DNA of 64,000 bases from Nocardia cyriacigeorgica (GTDB taxonomy: Bacteria; Actinomycetota; Actinomycetes; Mycobacteriales; Mycobacteriaceae): contig NZ_JAAGVC010000010.1 in the NCBI RefSeq assembly GCF_010858045.1, forward strand, positions 105,502-169,501, read 5' to 3'. How positions within the stretch are numbered: position 1 is the stretch's first letter; each line of letters opens with the position of its first letter. Below the pieces are notes generated by a model. That model searched no databases. It was not told the origin of the DNA and saw only the letters and a program-made list of their open reading frames with translations. Shown in pieces: positions 36,328 to 46,977 of the stretch. A program made the position numbers and the translations under genes.

Positions 36328-38262
36328 TCACTTCTCGGTTCCGTTCTGACTGACGCCGAAGGTCTTCTCCCATGCGGCCGCGCTGGTCAGCTCGGCATGG
36401 GCGGCCCGGTAGCGCTGCTGCATCTCCGGGAAACGGGCGGTGAGTTCCTTGCGCAGCCGCAGCGCTTCCTTGAGCAGCTCGGCCGCCTTGCGCGGATCGC
36501 GCTTGCGGTAGACGACGCCGCGGCCATCGGCCGTGGTCACGGTGACGCCATCGACCTGGGAGAGCAGGAACCAGCGGGCGTCCAGCGTCGGCACGTTCAG
36601 CTGGGGGGTGTCGTGGTTGACCGGATCGACCTTGCGGAAGTTGTGCACCACACCCTTGGCCAGGCGCGCCACCTTGGCCAGCGGATTACCGGGCTCGCCG
36701 ACCGCGCCGACGCTGTGGTGGCTGGCCATCGGCAGCTCCGTCGACGACGGCAGCACCACCGCGTCCGGGTAGTCCTTGCGCATCGCGTGGATCTTGCCGA
36801 GCGCACTCGGCAGCAGGTCGAACAGGCCCTCGGGGCCTGCGAGGAAATCGCGGATCGCCTCGTTCTGGATCGCGACCGTGGAGTACTCCAGGCAGAGCAG
36901 ATGCTTGAGCGTGGCCTTGATCGTGTTGACGACCATCGGCTTGCCGTCGCCGGGCAGATGCAGCGAGGCGACCACCAGGCGATTGCGCAGATGGAAGTAC
37001 GCCTGCCAGTCGATGGCGTCGTCCTTGTCGCTCCACGCCATATGCCAGACCGCCGCGCCCGGCAGGGTGACCGTCGGATAGCCGGCGGCGCGGGCGCGCA
37101 GGCCGTACTCGACGTCGTCCCATTTCAGGAACAGCGGCAGCGGCTGACCGAGCTCCTCGGCGACCTGACGCGGGATGACGCAGGTCCACCAGCCGTTGAA
37201 GTCGACATCGATGCGCCGGTGCAGCAGCTTGGAGTTGTCCCGGTCGCGCAGCGGGTACTTGGAGAAATCGTGGTCGTACTCGACGTTGGGCGCCGCGGTC
37301 CACATGAAGATGCCGCGGTCGACGACCTCGCCCATGGTGTGCAGATGTGAGCGTTCCTGCAGGTTGAGCATCTGCCCGCCGACCAGGATCGGCGATTTCG
37401 CGAACCGGACGAAGGCCAGCGCGCGCAGGATCGAATCGGGTTCGATCTCGATGTCGTCGTCCATGTAGACGATGTACTGGGCGTCGGTGGTCTTCAACGC
37501 CTCGTACATGACCCGGCTGTAGCCGCCGGAACCGCCGAGATTGGGCTGATCGTGGATGGCCAGCCGGTCCCCGAGTACCGCCGCGGCCTCGGCGAAGCCC
37601 GGTTCGTCGACGACCTTGCGGTTGCCCTGATCAGGGATGATCACGGCCTTCATCTGATCGAGCACCAGCGGATCCGAGCCGAGCGCCGCCAGGGTCTTCA
37701 CCGCGTCGGTCGGGCGGTTGAACGTCGGCATGCCCACCGCGATGCTGCCGTCGCCGGGCGCTTCGACCGGGGCATACCAGCCGCCCGCCAGCAGGGTGAC
37801 CGCGGTGTCGGTGGTGATGTCGAACCAGATCCAGCCGCCGTCCTCGAACGGGGCGAGCTCGGTCTCGAACTCCACGAAGGTCGAGTCGGCGCCGGGTTCG
37901 ACCGCGAATTCGCGGCCCTGCACGTGGATGCGGGAACCGTCGGCCTTGGAGCGGTAGACGTCGACACGGCCGTGCCCGGCCAGCTCCAGCCGCAACACCA
38001 CCGAGCTCAGGATGCTCCAGCGGCGCCAGTAGCTGGCGGGCAGCGCGTTGAAGTAGGTGCAGAACGACACCTCCGACTCCGCGCCCACCGACAGCGAGGT
38101 GCGGGTCGGTGCGTGCGCGCGACGGGCGTTGGTCGGCGACTCCTCCAGGTAGAGGGTCCGCACGTCCAGCGGTTCGCCCGGCCGCGGCAGGATGATGCGT
38201 TGCAGCAGCGCCTTGGCTCGGGTCTCGGTCGTCATCTCTTCCAGAATCGGTTGCGAGGTCAT
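36328..38262 (-). CDS. glfT2: GlfT2, bifunctional UDP-galactofuranosyltransferase
   Basis: 644 residues, against 637 in M. tuberculosis. It polymerises alternating beta-1,5 and beta-1,6 galactofuranose on the membrane-bound linker. Domains: N-terminal beta-sandwich (about 1-170), GT-A catalytic domain with the metal triad Asp268-270 (YMDDDIEIEP), catalytic pair Asp382/Asp383 (KWDDVEYGLRARAAG) and His407 (WHMAW), then a helical C-terminus. All positions are offset by about 11-12 from the mycobacterial enzyme. The ribosome site before ATG 38262 is weak; a later in-frame ATG (residue 10) is possible. It is followed closely by the PAP2 gene. Confidence 0.95.
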   Translation of the reverse strand: MTSQPILEEMTTETRAKALLQRIILPRPGEPLDVRTLYLEESPTNARRAHAPTRTSLSVGAESEVSFCTYFNALPASYWRRWSILSSVVLRLELAGHGRVDVYRSKADGSRIHVQGREFAVEPGADSTFVEFETELAPFEDGGWIWFDITTDTAVTLLAGGWYAPVEAPGDGSIAVGMPTFNRPTDAVKTLAALGSDPLVLDQMKAVIIPDQGNRKVVDEPGFAEAAAVLGDRLAIHDQPNLGGSGGYSRVMYEALKTTDAQYIVYMDDDIEIEPDSILRALAFVRFAKSPILVGGQMLNLQERSHLHTMGEVVDRGIFMWTAAPNVEYDHDFSKYPLRDRDNSKLLHRRIDVDFNGWWTCVIPRQVAEELGQPLPLFLKWDDVEYGLRARAAGYPTVTLPGAAVWHMAWSDKDDAIDWQAYFHLRNRLVVASLHLPGDGKPMVVNTIKATLKHLLCLEYSTVAIQNEAIRDFLAGPEGLFDLLPSALGKIHAMRKDYPDAVVLPSSTELPMASHHSVGAVGEPGNPLAKVARLAKGVVHNFRKVDPVNHDTPQLNVPTLDARWFLLSQVDGVTVTTADGRGVVYRKRDPRKAAELLKEALRLRKELTARFPEMQQRYRAAHAELTSAAAWEKTFGVSQNGTEK

Positions 38263-38303
38263 TCGTTCCCTGTGGTCGCGGCGTGGATTCGGGGCCTGCG
38301 CAC

Positions 38304-40119
<1,816 letters not shown>

Positions 40120-40773
40120 CTACCGGTACGGGTAGTGCCCGTACATCGGGGCGGGGGCGGCGAGAGCCGGGGTGCGGGGGGCGCGGATCCAGCGGCCGGT
40201 GGCGCTGAGGGAGGCCAGGATGAGGACGGCGACCACCAGGGCCAGGTCGAGGAACATCTGGCCGACCATCGTGCCGATGATGCTGATCGCCCAGGCGATG
40301 TTGATCAGGGCGAGCGCGCTGGCGATGATGACGGTGACGCGGCCGAACTTGGTGCGGCACACCAGCAGTAGACCGCCGAGCAGCATCAGGAAGGCGATGA
40401 GGCCGGTCAGCCACAGCATGATGTCGGCGGTGTTCTGGGAGAAATCGAGGTCGATGTCGACGTCGCTGCGGGAGCTGCTGCCGCCACCGCCGCGTCGGCG
40501 GGCGCCGCTCACCACGGGGGCGCCCAGCTGGTTTGTCAGCTGCACCGCCCGGATGACGCCCCAGACGTAGAGCGCACCGCAGATCATGGCGAGAATGCCC
40601 GCGGTGATTCCCGTTCCGCCGCTTGCCTGTTGCTGCGGCGGTTGCGGTGGGTAGCCGTAGCCCGGCGGCTGCCCGTACGCGGGCGGCGCGCCGTAACCGG
40701 GCGGCGGTCCGTAATTGTGCGGCGCTGGGTAACCGGGCCGACCCTGACCCGGGTGACCATAGGGATAACTCAT
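40120..40773 (-). CDS. Pro/Tyr/Gly-rich tetraspan membrane protein
   Basis: 217 residues. The first 50 are Pro/Gly/Tyr/Gln-rich (repeats like PPGYG), a disordered cytoplasmic tail. Four hydrophobic segments follow; a loop between the first two holds GARRRGGGGSSSRSDVDIDLDFSQN. It ends in YGHYPYR. Tails of this type are frequent in small actinobacterial envelope proteins of unknown function. ATG 40773 follows a G-rich stretch that can serve as ribosome site. No family recognised. Confidence 0.7.
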   Translation of the reverse strand: MSYPYGHPGQGRPGYPAPHNYGPPPGYGAPPAYGQPPGYGYPPQPPQQQASGGTGITAGILAMICGALYVWGVIRAVQLTNQLGAPVVSGARRRGGGGSSSRSDVDIDLDFSQNTADIMLWLTGLIAFLMLLGGLLLVCRTKFGRVTVIIASALALINIAWAISIIGTMVGQMFLDLALVVAVLILASLSATGRWIRAPRTPALAAPAPMYGHYPYR

Positions 40774-40839
40774 GGGACGTCCCCCCTCTCGATGTCGCCG
40801 GAACTCTACCGTGCGGTCCCGACAGCGAGCGAGCCGAAG

Positions 40840-40875
40840 ACGCCCGCACGCGGGAGGTTCCCCGTGCGGGCGTCG
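40840..40875 (-). terminator. Terminator hairpin after the MerR gene
   Basis: GACGCCCGCACG (40840-40851) pairs perfectly over 12 bases with 40864-40875, and the loop folds further (GGGAGGTTCCCC). It lies about 43 bases past the MerR stop on the minus strand. Confidence 0.7.
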
Positions 40876-40917
40876 GCGAAACCGTTGACCGCCGGACCCG
40901 ATCCGGCTGCCCCTCGG

Positions 40918-41691
40918 CTATCGGAGGTTGCGGTCGGCGTAGATCCGCATGGCGTCGCGGACGAACTCGGCCGTGCCCTCGCCGTGCCGGTCGTAGTTCT
41001 GCCCGAAACGCGGGTCGGCGACGTACATCTCGCCCAGTCCGGCGAAATGGTCGGCGCCCGGGCGCTTGCCCTGGTAACCCCCGGTCAGCCACTCGTAGTG
41101 GCGCTGGGTGATGGCCTGCACCTCATCGCTTCCGGCATCCAGACCGGCCGCATGGGACCGGCCGAAATCGGCGGCGATATCGAGCTGGGTCTGCTGGAAG
41201 GCCTGCTTCTCGGCCTCGCTCAGCGAACGCCACCACCGGTCACCGCTCTCGTAGGCGTCCTTGCCCCACCGCTCGATGACCTCGTCCTTGTACCTGGTGT
41301 GGTCGAACCCGTCGAAAACTTCTGCTGCCACGAGCTTTTCACCTCTTTCCATTTTGCGCAGCGTTGAGTTCACCGACTCGATCCGACGCCGGATCCGATC
41401 CTGTTCCTGCCGAAGCAGTTCCAGGTGCGTGTGCAGTGCCGCGGTGGCGTCCTGCTCCCCGGCGAGCACTTCGGCGATGACCGGCAGGCCGAGGCCGAGC
41501 TCTCGCAGCAGCAGGATGCGTTGCAACCGCACGAGAGAGTCCTGGTCGTAATAGCGGTACCCGTTGGTCCCGATCCGGCTCGGCGGCAACAGCCCCAGCT
41601 CGCCGTAGTGGCGCAGCGTGCGGCTGGTGGTACCGGCTGCCTTGGCCAGATCCTGGATGGACCATTCACCGGTCCGGGTGCCCGCGACCAT
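40918..41691 (-). CDS. MerR-family regulator of the TipA type
   Basis: 257 residues. The N-terminal MerR winged helix is WSIQDLAKAAGTTSRTLRHYGELGLLPPSR, then GYRYYDQDSL. A dimerisation coiled coil spans about 75-110. The C-terminal TipAS-type domain (about 130-257) has GMYVADPRFGQNYDRHG-type motifs and FVRDAMRIYADRNL. TipAS domains bind thiopeptide antibiotics and other multidrug ligands. ATG 41691 is fixed by GGAAGGAG eight bases upstream. It is monocistronic, with its own palindromic operator (41737-41751) and terminator (40840-40875). The target beyond itself is unknown. Confidence 0.88.
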   Translation of the reverse strand: MVAGTRTGEWSIQDLAKAAGTTSRTLRHYGELGLLPPSRIGTNGYRYYDQDSLVRLQRILLLRELGLGLPVIAEVLAGEQDATAALHTHLELLRQEQDRIRRRIESVNSTLRKMERGEKLVAAEVFDGFDHTRYKDEVIERWGKDAYESGDRWWRSLSEAEKQAFQQTQLDIAADFGRSHAAGLDAGSDEVQAITQRHYEWLTGGYQGKRPGADHFAGLGEMYVADPRFGQNYDRHGEGTAEFVRDAMRIYADRNLR

Positions 41692-41736
41692 GACCTGAAC
41701 TCCTTCCCTGTCGAGGCGGTGCAACCAGCTTGCAAG

Positions 41737-41751
41737 TTGACGTTACGTCAA
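41737..41751 (-). promoter_or_regulatory. MerR-type operator/promoter
   Basis: Perfect odd palindrome TTGACGTTACGTCAA, 45 bases upstream of the MerR start. On the minus strand TTGACC precedes it directly. MerR regulators bind such dyads between overlong -35/-10 spacers, so autoregulation is likely. Confidence 0.55.
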
Positions 41752-41801
41752 GGTCAAGCTGGATCGCACCGCCTCTTCAGGGCGTGGATCACAGCGGACG
41801 G

Positions 41802-43328
41802 TCAGGCGCCGCCGAGTGGCCGAGGTGTACCGAATACGTCGGCTTCGGTCGGCAGTTCCGACCACACCGCCGCGCCCGGCGGTTGCACCTCAGGGGTTGC
41901 GCCGGTCGGTGTTCGCTGCACCTCGGGTCCTCCGGGCGCGGCCGAAGCGCTCGCCGGGTCGCCCTGGGCCGGTGCCGCCGGGGTTCCGGGTGCCGGCGCG
42001 CCCGGTGTTTCCGAAGCCGGGCCGGCCGGATCTCCTGGTGCGGCCCCGGGCTCGGCGCTGCCCGGCGCCGAATCGGCCAGGCCGGGCACCAGCTCGAGCA
42101 GGGTCGTGAAGTCCACGACCTGCGCGCCGAGCGTCGGCGTGTAGATGATGACGCCATTGCTGTACAGCCGGTACAGCCCGGCGTTCTCGGGCAGGATCAT
42201 CTCCGGCCCGATGGGTTCACCCACCGAACTCTCCGCACCGCCGATCCGGGCGTATTCGGCGTCGATCGGGGATTCGGTGTCGGAGGTCCTGGTGCGCGGC
42301 GCGGGGCCGGGCGGCGGTGCGCCGACGCTCAATTCGGCGGGGGTGGGCCCGACTTCGAAGGTCTGGATGTCGGCGGGCTGCCCGCCGTCGGGTGCGGCGG
42401 AGTATTCCGAACGCAGGACGTGCCCGTCGCGCAGCAGCACCATGCCCGCCGTCGAGGCGACGGCCTCGGCGGTGCGCGGATCTTCCTTTGCGGTACCGGG
42501 ATAGACCTGGCAGTCGGTGGTGTCGCAGGTCTGCGCGTACGGGTAGCGCGTCTCGGCGAGGGCGTAGGAGCGGGCCGCGATGGCCTGGGCGCGCAGGGCC
42601 TCGGCAGCGCCCTTGTCGGCCCAGTTGGCCTGCACTTCGGCCGGGATGACACCGAGCAGGTAGTCCTCCACGTCGACCCGGTTCACCGTGCGCGCAGCGC
42701 CGTCCTCGCCGGCCACACCCAGCGAACCGCGGTACGCGCCGCCACCGCACAGGGTCAGGTGCTCGGCGGCGGGGCGGGCCGGAGCGGGATCGACGGGGTA
42801 GATCCACGGATCCGCGGTCGAGGTCTGCCACAGCACCTCGCCGTCGCAACCGCTCGTGACCACGACATTCGCGCCGCCATCCGGTAGGGCGGTGAGGTGG
42901 GCGACCTCGCCGGGGCCGATGATCCGGCCGGCCACCCGCGCGCCGGCCTCGGCGTAGGCGTCGAGGGTCGAGTCGTCCTGTGCCATCAACCGGACGGCGA
43001 CGGTGGTCGGGCCGACGGCGCCGAGGGTGGCGCCCGGGTAGTAGTGCCCGAGGATGCGTTCGGCCGTCCAGCCGTCCTGTGCGTTCTGCAGCGCGCCGTG
43101 CTGGCTCATGCCGCGGCCGTGGCCCGGCCCGGCAAGCGGTCTATACACCTCGTCGCCGGTCCACAGCACCAGCGGGCCGGCGACGAGCAGGGCCGTCGCG
43201 CCGACGACCAGCAACGAACTCCGCCTGCCTCGGCGCCGGCGCATCGACTGCGGTAAATGCGGCGCTGCCAGCGCATTCTCGACGCGTTGCGCCAAGAACC
43301 CGCGAGCGCGGTCGTTTCGTTGCGGCAT
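41802..43328 (-). CDS. SpoIID/LytB-type peptidoglycan protein with LGFP-like motif and Pro/Ala tail
   Basis: 508 residues: a basic N-terminus, a membrane anchor (about 38-56), then the SpoIID/LytB domain. The core is RVDVEDYLLGVIPAEVQANW followed by EALRAQAIAARSYALAE. A short LGFP-like segment (SSVGEPIGPEMIL... NGVIIYTPTLGAQVV) and a long Ala/Pro/Gly tail (APAPGTPAAPAQGDP) follow. Family members are lytic transglycosylases or amidase enhancers; B. subtilis LytB stimulates the LytC amidase. ATG 43328 has GGGGAG seven bases upstream. It is divergent from the peptidoglycan amidase at 43545, so the two may be co-regulated and work together. Confidence 0.85.
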   Translation of the reverse strand: MPQRNDRARGFLAQRVENALAAPHLPQSMRRRRGRRSSLLVVGATALLVAGPLVLWTGDEVYRPLAGPGHGRGMSQHGALQNAQDGWTAERILGHYYPGATLGAVGPTTVAVRLMAQDDSTLDAYAEAGARVAGRIIGPGEVAHLTALPDGGANVVVTSGCDGEVLWQTSTADPWIYPVDPAPARPAAEHLTLCGGGAYRGSLGVAGEDGAARTVNRVDVEDYLLGVIPAEVQANWADKGAAEALRAQAIAARSYALAETRYPYAQTCDTTDCQVYPGTAKEDPRTAEAVASTAGMVLLRDGHVLRSEYSAAPDGGQPADIQTFEVGPTPAELSVGAPPPGPAPRTRTSDTESPIDAEYARIGGAESSVGEPIGPEMILPENAGLYRLYSNGVIIYTPTLGAQVVDFTTLLELVPGLADSAPGSAEPGAAPGDPAGPASETPGAPAPGTPAAPAQGDPASASAAPGGPEVQRTPTGATPEVQPPGAAVWSELPTEADVFGTPRPLGGA

Positions 43329-43453
43329 CCGTTCACTCCCCTTGGTTTCCAAGGACCGGACAGGGTTCGGCGCCTGTCGGCATGTCGTTTAGACCGGCCA
43401 CGATCCGAGAGCTACATTCGAGCACACATAATCCTCAACAAGAGGTTTAGAGA

Positions 43454-43476
43454 TGTGAAATTTGTGACTAGTGTGA
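43454..43476 (+). promoter_or_regulatory. Three TGTGA direct repeats at nine-base spacing
   Basis: TGTGA occurs at 43454-43458, 43463-43467 and 43472-43476, exactly nine bases apart. They lie in the AT-rich divergent region between the SpoIID-type and amidase genes, 69-91 bases before the amidase start. An AGATGT...ACATCT inverted repeat brackets them. A response-regulator-like direct-repeat site is plausible; the regulator is not identified. Confidence 0.4.
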
Positions 43477-43544
43477 TCCTTGGGACATCTCGACGCAAGC
43501 ACTGATGCACTCGGATCACTGGTTCGACCCGATGGGAGAAGCTC

Positions 43545-45764
43545 GTGCCCTACCGCAAACCGAAACGTTCCTACGTGCTCCCGGTTGTCACCACACTTGC
43601 GGTAGCGGCGCCGCTGGCCGCCCTCGTGCCCAGTGATTCGGACTACCGCACCGCCAACGAAACCCAGCTCGCCGCCGTCCCCGCGCAGCTGGCCGAAGTG
43701 GTACTGAATTCCGCACCCGACATCGTGCTGCCGCTGCGCGAATTGACCGGTCTCAACCTGCCCGACCTGCGCCTTTCCGATTTGCGCAAGATTCCGCTGC
43801 CCGCCTCGGTTCCGGTGCCGCCCGGGCTTCCGCTACCGCCCGGCATCCAATTACCCAGCGAGATTCCCTTACCCCAGTTCGACTCCGGTCAACCCTCCGC
43901 ACCGCAGATTCAGAACGTCCCAGGACGCCTGCCCACCGGTGCGCAATTCATCGCCGACCCCGCCCTCGGCGCCGACCCGAACACCCCCGCCCTCGCACCG
44001 GGCGCGGTGCCGCCCGAGCTGATGACGGAGGTCGGCGCGCAAGTCAAAGAACTTTCCCGCGACACGCCGTTCAGCGTCGTCGCCCTCACCGCCGAGGACC
44101 TGCTGAACACCAAGGCGATGATCCGGGCCAAGCAGCCCGACGGCACCTGGGGCCCCTGGTACGAGACCGAGCCGATCGACACCGGCGCCGCCGACAATGC
44201 CGCACCGTCCGGCACCGAAGGCACCGAGCCGATCTACGTCGGCAACACCACCGCCGTGCAGGTCCTGGTGACGCGCAAGCCCGCACCGGCGCCCGCGCCG
44301 CAGGATCACGGCGCCCCCATCCAGCCGACGCCGGCCGCCGCGCCCGTCGACGAGCCGGAACCCGAACTCAAAGCGGTGCTGATCGATCCGGGTCGCGGCG
44401 CCATCGACGGCGCGCTCAACGACGTCGCCGCCGCGCTGCCCGGCGGCGGGCCGACGGTGATCACCCGGAACCAATGGGGCGCCGACGAATCCATCCGCTG
44501 CGATTCCCCCACCTACGACGACGGCCTCGGCGGTGTCACGGTGCACCACACCGCGGGCCGCAACGACTACAGCAAGGCCGAATCGGCCGGTATCGTCCGC
44601 GCGATCTACACCTATCACGCCCAGACCCTCGGCTGGTGCGACATCGGCTACCACGCCCTTGTCGACAAGTACGGCCAGATCTTCGAGGGTCGTTTCGGCG
44701 GGCTCGACAAGCCGGTGCAGGGCGCGCACGCGGGCGGGTTCAACGAGAACACCTCTGGCGTGGCGATGATGGGCAACTACGAGTCCGAGACACCGTCCAC
44801 TTCCATGCTGAACGCGGTCGGGCGGTTCGTCGGCTGGCGCACCAAGATCGCCGGGCTCGACCCGAAGGGCTACACCACCATGTACTCCGAGGGCACCGAG
44901 TTCACCCCGTACGCGCAGGGCGAAGAGGTGCGGCTGCCGATCGTGTTCGCCCACCGCGACGTCGGCAACACCAGCTGCCCCGGTGACGCCGCCTACGCGC
45001 AGATGGACCGGATCCGCGATATCGCCGCGGGCGCGCCCGGCGCGTCGGGCAGTACGCCGCCGTCGCGCCAGGTGCAGTCCGATGTGGCCGCGCTGGCCAA
45101 CCTCACGGCCAAGCTGCTGACGATGGTCAACGACAACATCATCGCCAAGTACTGGGCGTCGAAGGGTGGACCGGACGGCCCGCTCGGTCAGGCCGCCTCC
45201 GAGCCGCTGCCCGCCGCGCAGGGTCAGCAGTACGCCAAGTTCGTCAACGGGTACGTGTATTCGACGCCGGACGGGCAGGCCATCGAGGTGGTCGGCAAGA
45301 TCCTCGACCGCTTCCTCGAACTGGGCGCCGACGCGGGCGTGCTCGGCCTGCCGCTCGGCAACTCCTACCCCGTCCCCGACGGCCTGCGCGAGGACTTCCA
45401 GTACGGATCGCTGATCCTGAACCAGGTCACCGGCATCGTCACCACGGTGTGGAAGACCTACAACGACACCTATCAGGAGGAGATGAACCGGCCCGACCAG
45501 GTGTCGGCGCCCGATTCCCCCGCACCCGCGGACGCGCAAGCACCGGTACCGGGTACCCCGGCCGCTCCGGGGGCGCCTGCTCCGGTACCGGGAACCCCGG
45601 CCGCTCCGGGAGCGCCCGCGCCGGCTCCGCAAGCAGCGCCCGCACCCGAGGCGGCACCGCCCGCTGAGGCACCCGGCCCGGCGAGCGAGGAGCCGTCCAC
45701 ACCCGAGGTCGGCCAAGCGCCCGCACCTGAGGTAGCCCCGCCAGTCGCCCCCGAGAACGGCTAG
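43545..45764 (+). CDS. PGRP-type N-acetylmuramoyl-L-alanine amidase with LGFP repeats
   Basis: 739 residues: signal peptide (about 8-30), a Pro/Leu-rich stretch (about 83-112, PVPPGLPLPPG), then an amidase/PGRP domain (about 305-495). Zinc ligands are His334 (TVHHTAG), His470 and Cys478 (AHRDVGNTSCPGD). Two LGFP-type repeats follow (about 525-640), then a Pro/Ala tail with a 13-residue tandem unit. It cleaves the lactyl-amide bond of peptidoglycan; Rv3811 occupies the similar place downstream of glf in M. tuberculosis. GTG 43545 has GGGAGAA four bases upstream. Convergent with the HAD gene, with a shared hairpin between them. Confidence 0.92.
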   Translation: MPYRKPKRSYVLPVVTTLAVAAPLAALVPSDSDYRTANETQLAAVPAQLAEVVLNSAPDIVLPLRELTGLNLPDLRLSDLRKIPLPASVPVPPGLPLPPGIQLPSEIPLPQFDSGQPSAPQIQNVPGRLPTGAQFIADPALGADPNTPALAPGAVPPELMTEVGAQVKELSRDTPFSVVALTAEDLLNTKAMIRAKQPDGTWGPWYETEPIDTGAADNAAPSGTEGTEPIYVGNTTAVQVLVTRKPAPAPAPQDHGAPIQPTPAAAPVDEPEPELKAVLIDPGRGAIDGALNDVAAALPGGGPTVITRNQWGADESIRCDSPTYDDGLGGVTVHHTAGRNDYSKAESAGIVRAIYTYHAQTLGWCDIGYHALVDKYGQIFEGRFGGLDKPVQGAHAGGFNENTSGVAMMGNYESETPSTSMLNAVGRFVGWRTKIAGLDPKGYTTMYSEGTEFTPYAQGEEVRLPIVFAHRDVGNTSCPGDAAYAQMDRIRDIAAGAPGASGSTPPSRQVQSDVAALANLTAKLLTMVNDNIIAKYWASKGGPDGPLGQAASEPLPAAQGQQYAKFVNGYVYSTPDGQAIEVVGKILDRFLELGADAGVLGLPLGNSYPVPDGLREDFQYGSLILNQVTGIVTTVWKTYNDTYQEEMNRPDQVSAPDSPAPADAQAPVPGTPAAPGAPAPVPGTPAAPGAPAPAPQAAPAPEAAPPAEAPGPASEEPSTPEVGQAPAPEVAPPVAPENG
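45543..45620. repeat. 39-bp tandem duplication in the amidase tail
   Basis: Two adjacent 39-base units (45543-45581 and 45582-45620) with few differences. They encode the 13-residue Pro/Ala/Gly unit PVPGTPAAPGAPA twice, a wall-spanning linker type of repeat. Confidence 0.85.
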
Positions 45765-45877
45765 GCGGGTAACTGAGTGTGCCGAGCCGGCTACGAGATC
45801 CACGCGCCCGATCGGCCACCCGACCGCAGTTCCGGGCCAGTATAGGTCCCGGCCAGGTATAGGTTTCCGCCCGCCTT

Positions 45878-45906
45878 TGAGCGACAATCGCGAGACTTGT
45901 CGCTCA
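45878..45906. terminator. Bidirectional terminator between amidase and HAD genes
   Basis: TGAGCGACAA (45878-45887) pairs perfectly with TTGTCGCTCA (45897-45906) around a nine-base loop. An outer CGCCCGC/GCGGGCG stem follows, and A/T flanks on both sides. It separates two convergent genes. Confidence 0.8.
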
Positions 45907-45965
45907 GATGCGGGCGAAAACAGTCTCCTCCCGGCCGCACGCGCCCGGGCAGTTCCAGCCCGCGA

Positions 45966-46805
45966 TCACACCCACCAGCGTTCGAGCACTCGCGCCACAC
46001 CGTCCTCGGCGTTGGTCGTGGTCACCTCGTTGGCTGCGGCGATCGCCTCGGGGTGGGCGTTGGCCATGGCGACGCCGCGACCGGCGAGGGTGAGCATCGG
46101 GATGTCATTGGGCATATCGCCGAAGGCGATGGCCGTTGCGGGGTCGATGCCGAGCCGTTCGGCCACTATCACCAGGCCGGACGCCTTGGTGACGCCCGGC
46201 GCGGACAGTTCGATCAGGCCATGGTCGGTGGAATAGGTGATGTCGGCGCGCTCGCCGACCATCGGGGCGAGCGCGGCCAGCATGTCACCGCTGCGGGCGC
46301 CGGGGAGCCGGATCAGCATCTTGATCGCCGGCGCGTCGATCACCTCGTGCCGGGCGACGGCGGTGTCGTCCGGATTGAGCCAGGCGTGTTCGTACTCCGG
46401 GGAGCTGACGAATTGCGGTGTCACCGCGTCGTGGGCGCTGGCACCGACCCGCTCGGCTGCCAGACCACACCCCGGCAGCACCTCCTCGGCGAGGTCGGCG
46501 ATCCAGCCGAGGGTCTCGATATCGAGAGTCCGGCTGGTGAGCACCCGATCGGCGGCGCTGTCGTAGATCACCGCGCCATTGCCGCACACACACAGCGGCG
46601 CGAAGCCGAGCCCGTCCACCACCGGGCCGATCCAGCGCGGCGGGCGGCCGGTCGCCAGCACGAACGGCACACCGTCGGCGACGACGGCGCCGACCGCGGC
46701 TTTGGTGCGCGCGGTGACCCGCTCGTCGGGGTCGATGAGGGTGCCGTCCACATCGGAGGCGACGAGTTCCGGCTTCGGCAGCTGCACACGGGTCACCCAT
46801 TCCAT
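45966..46805 (-). CDS. HAD-superfamily (Cof-type) phosphatase
   Basis: 279 residues. Motif I is ASDVDGTLID (nucleophile Asp18, acid Asp20), motif II ATGRP, Lys in the TKASGL segment, and motif IV GDMPNDIPML. A C2-type cap lies between, typical of Cof-like sugar-phosphate or nucleotide phosphatases; Rv3813c is the positional counterpart. The substrate is unknown. Divergent from the peptide transporter operon that starts at 46978. Confidence 0.9.
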   Translation of the reverse strand: MEWVTRVQLPKPELVASDVDGTLIDPDERVTARTKAAVGAVVADGVPFVLATGRPPRWIGPVVDGLGFAPLCVCGNGAVIYDSAADRVLTSRTLDIETLGWIADLAEEVLPGCGLAAERVGASAHDAVTPQFVSSPEYEHAWLNPDDTAVARHEVIDAPAIKMLIRLPGARSGDMLAALAPMVGERADITYSTDHGLIELSAPGVTKASGLVIVAERLGIDPATAIAFGDMPNDIPMLTLAGRGVAMANAHPEAIAAANEVTTTNAEDGVARVLERWWV

Positions 46806-46977
46806 TGTGCTGTCTTTCCGCGCACGCCGCCGCGCCGCCCACCCGGCACGCCGACGGGTTGCCCGGCCACCGGTCTTCGAGTTTGCCGAACGATGAACAC
46901 GCTGGTTGCCCGTCGGGCGCGCGCGGTGGCCGGTGGCTCCCTATGATCGGGGGCTACACCTGGACTCGAGGGGACCG

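Noticed and set aside
45838..45863. Two TATAGGT-containing direct repeats after the amidase gene
   Set aside because: Only two short copies next to a terminator; no promoter context or downstream gene on that strand, so chance is likely.
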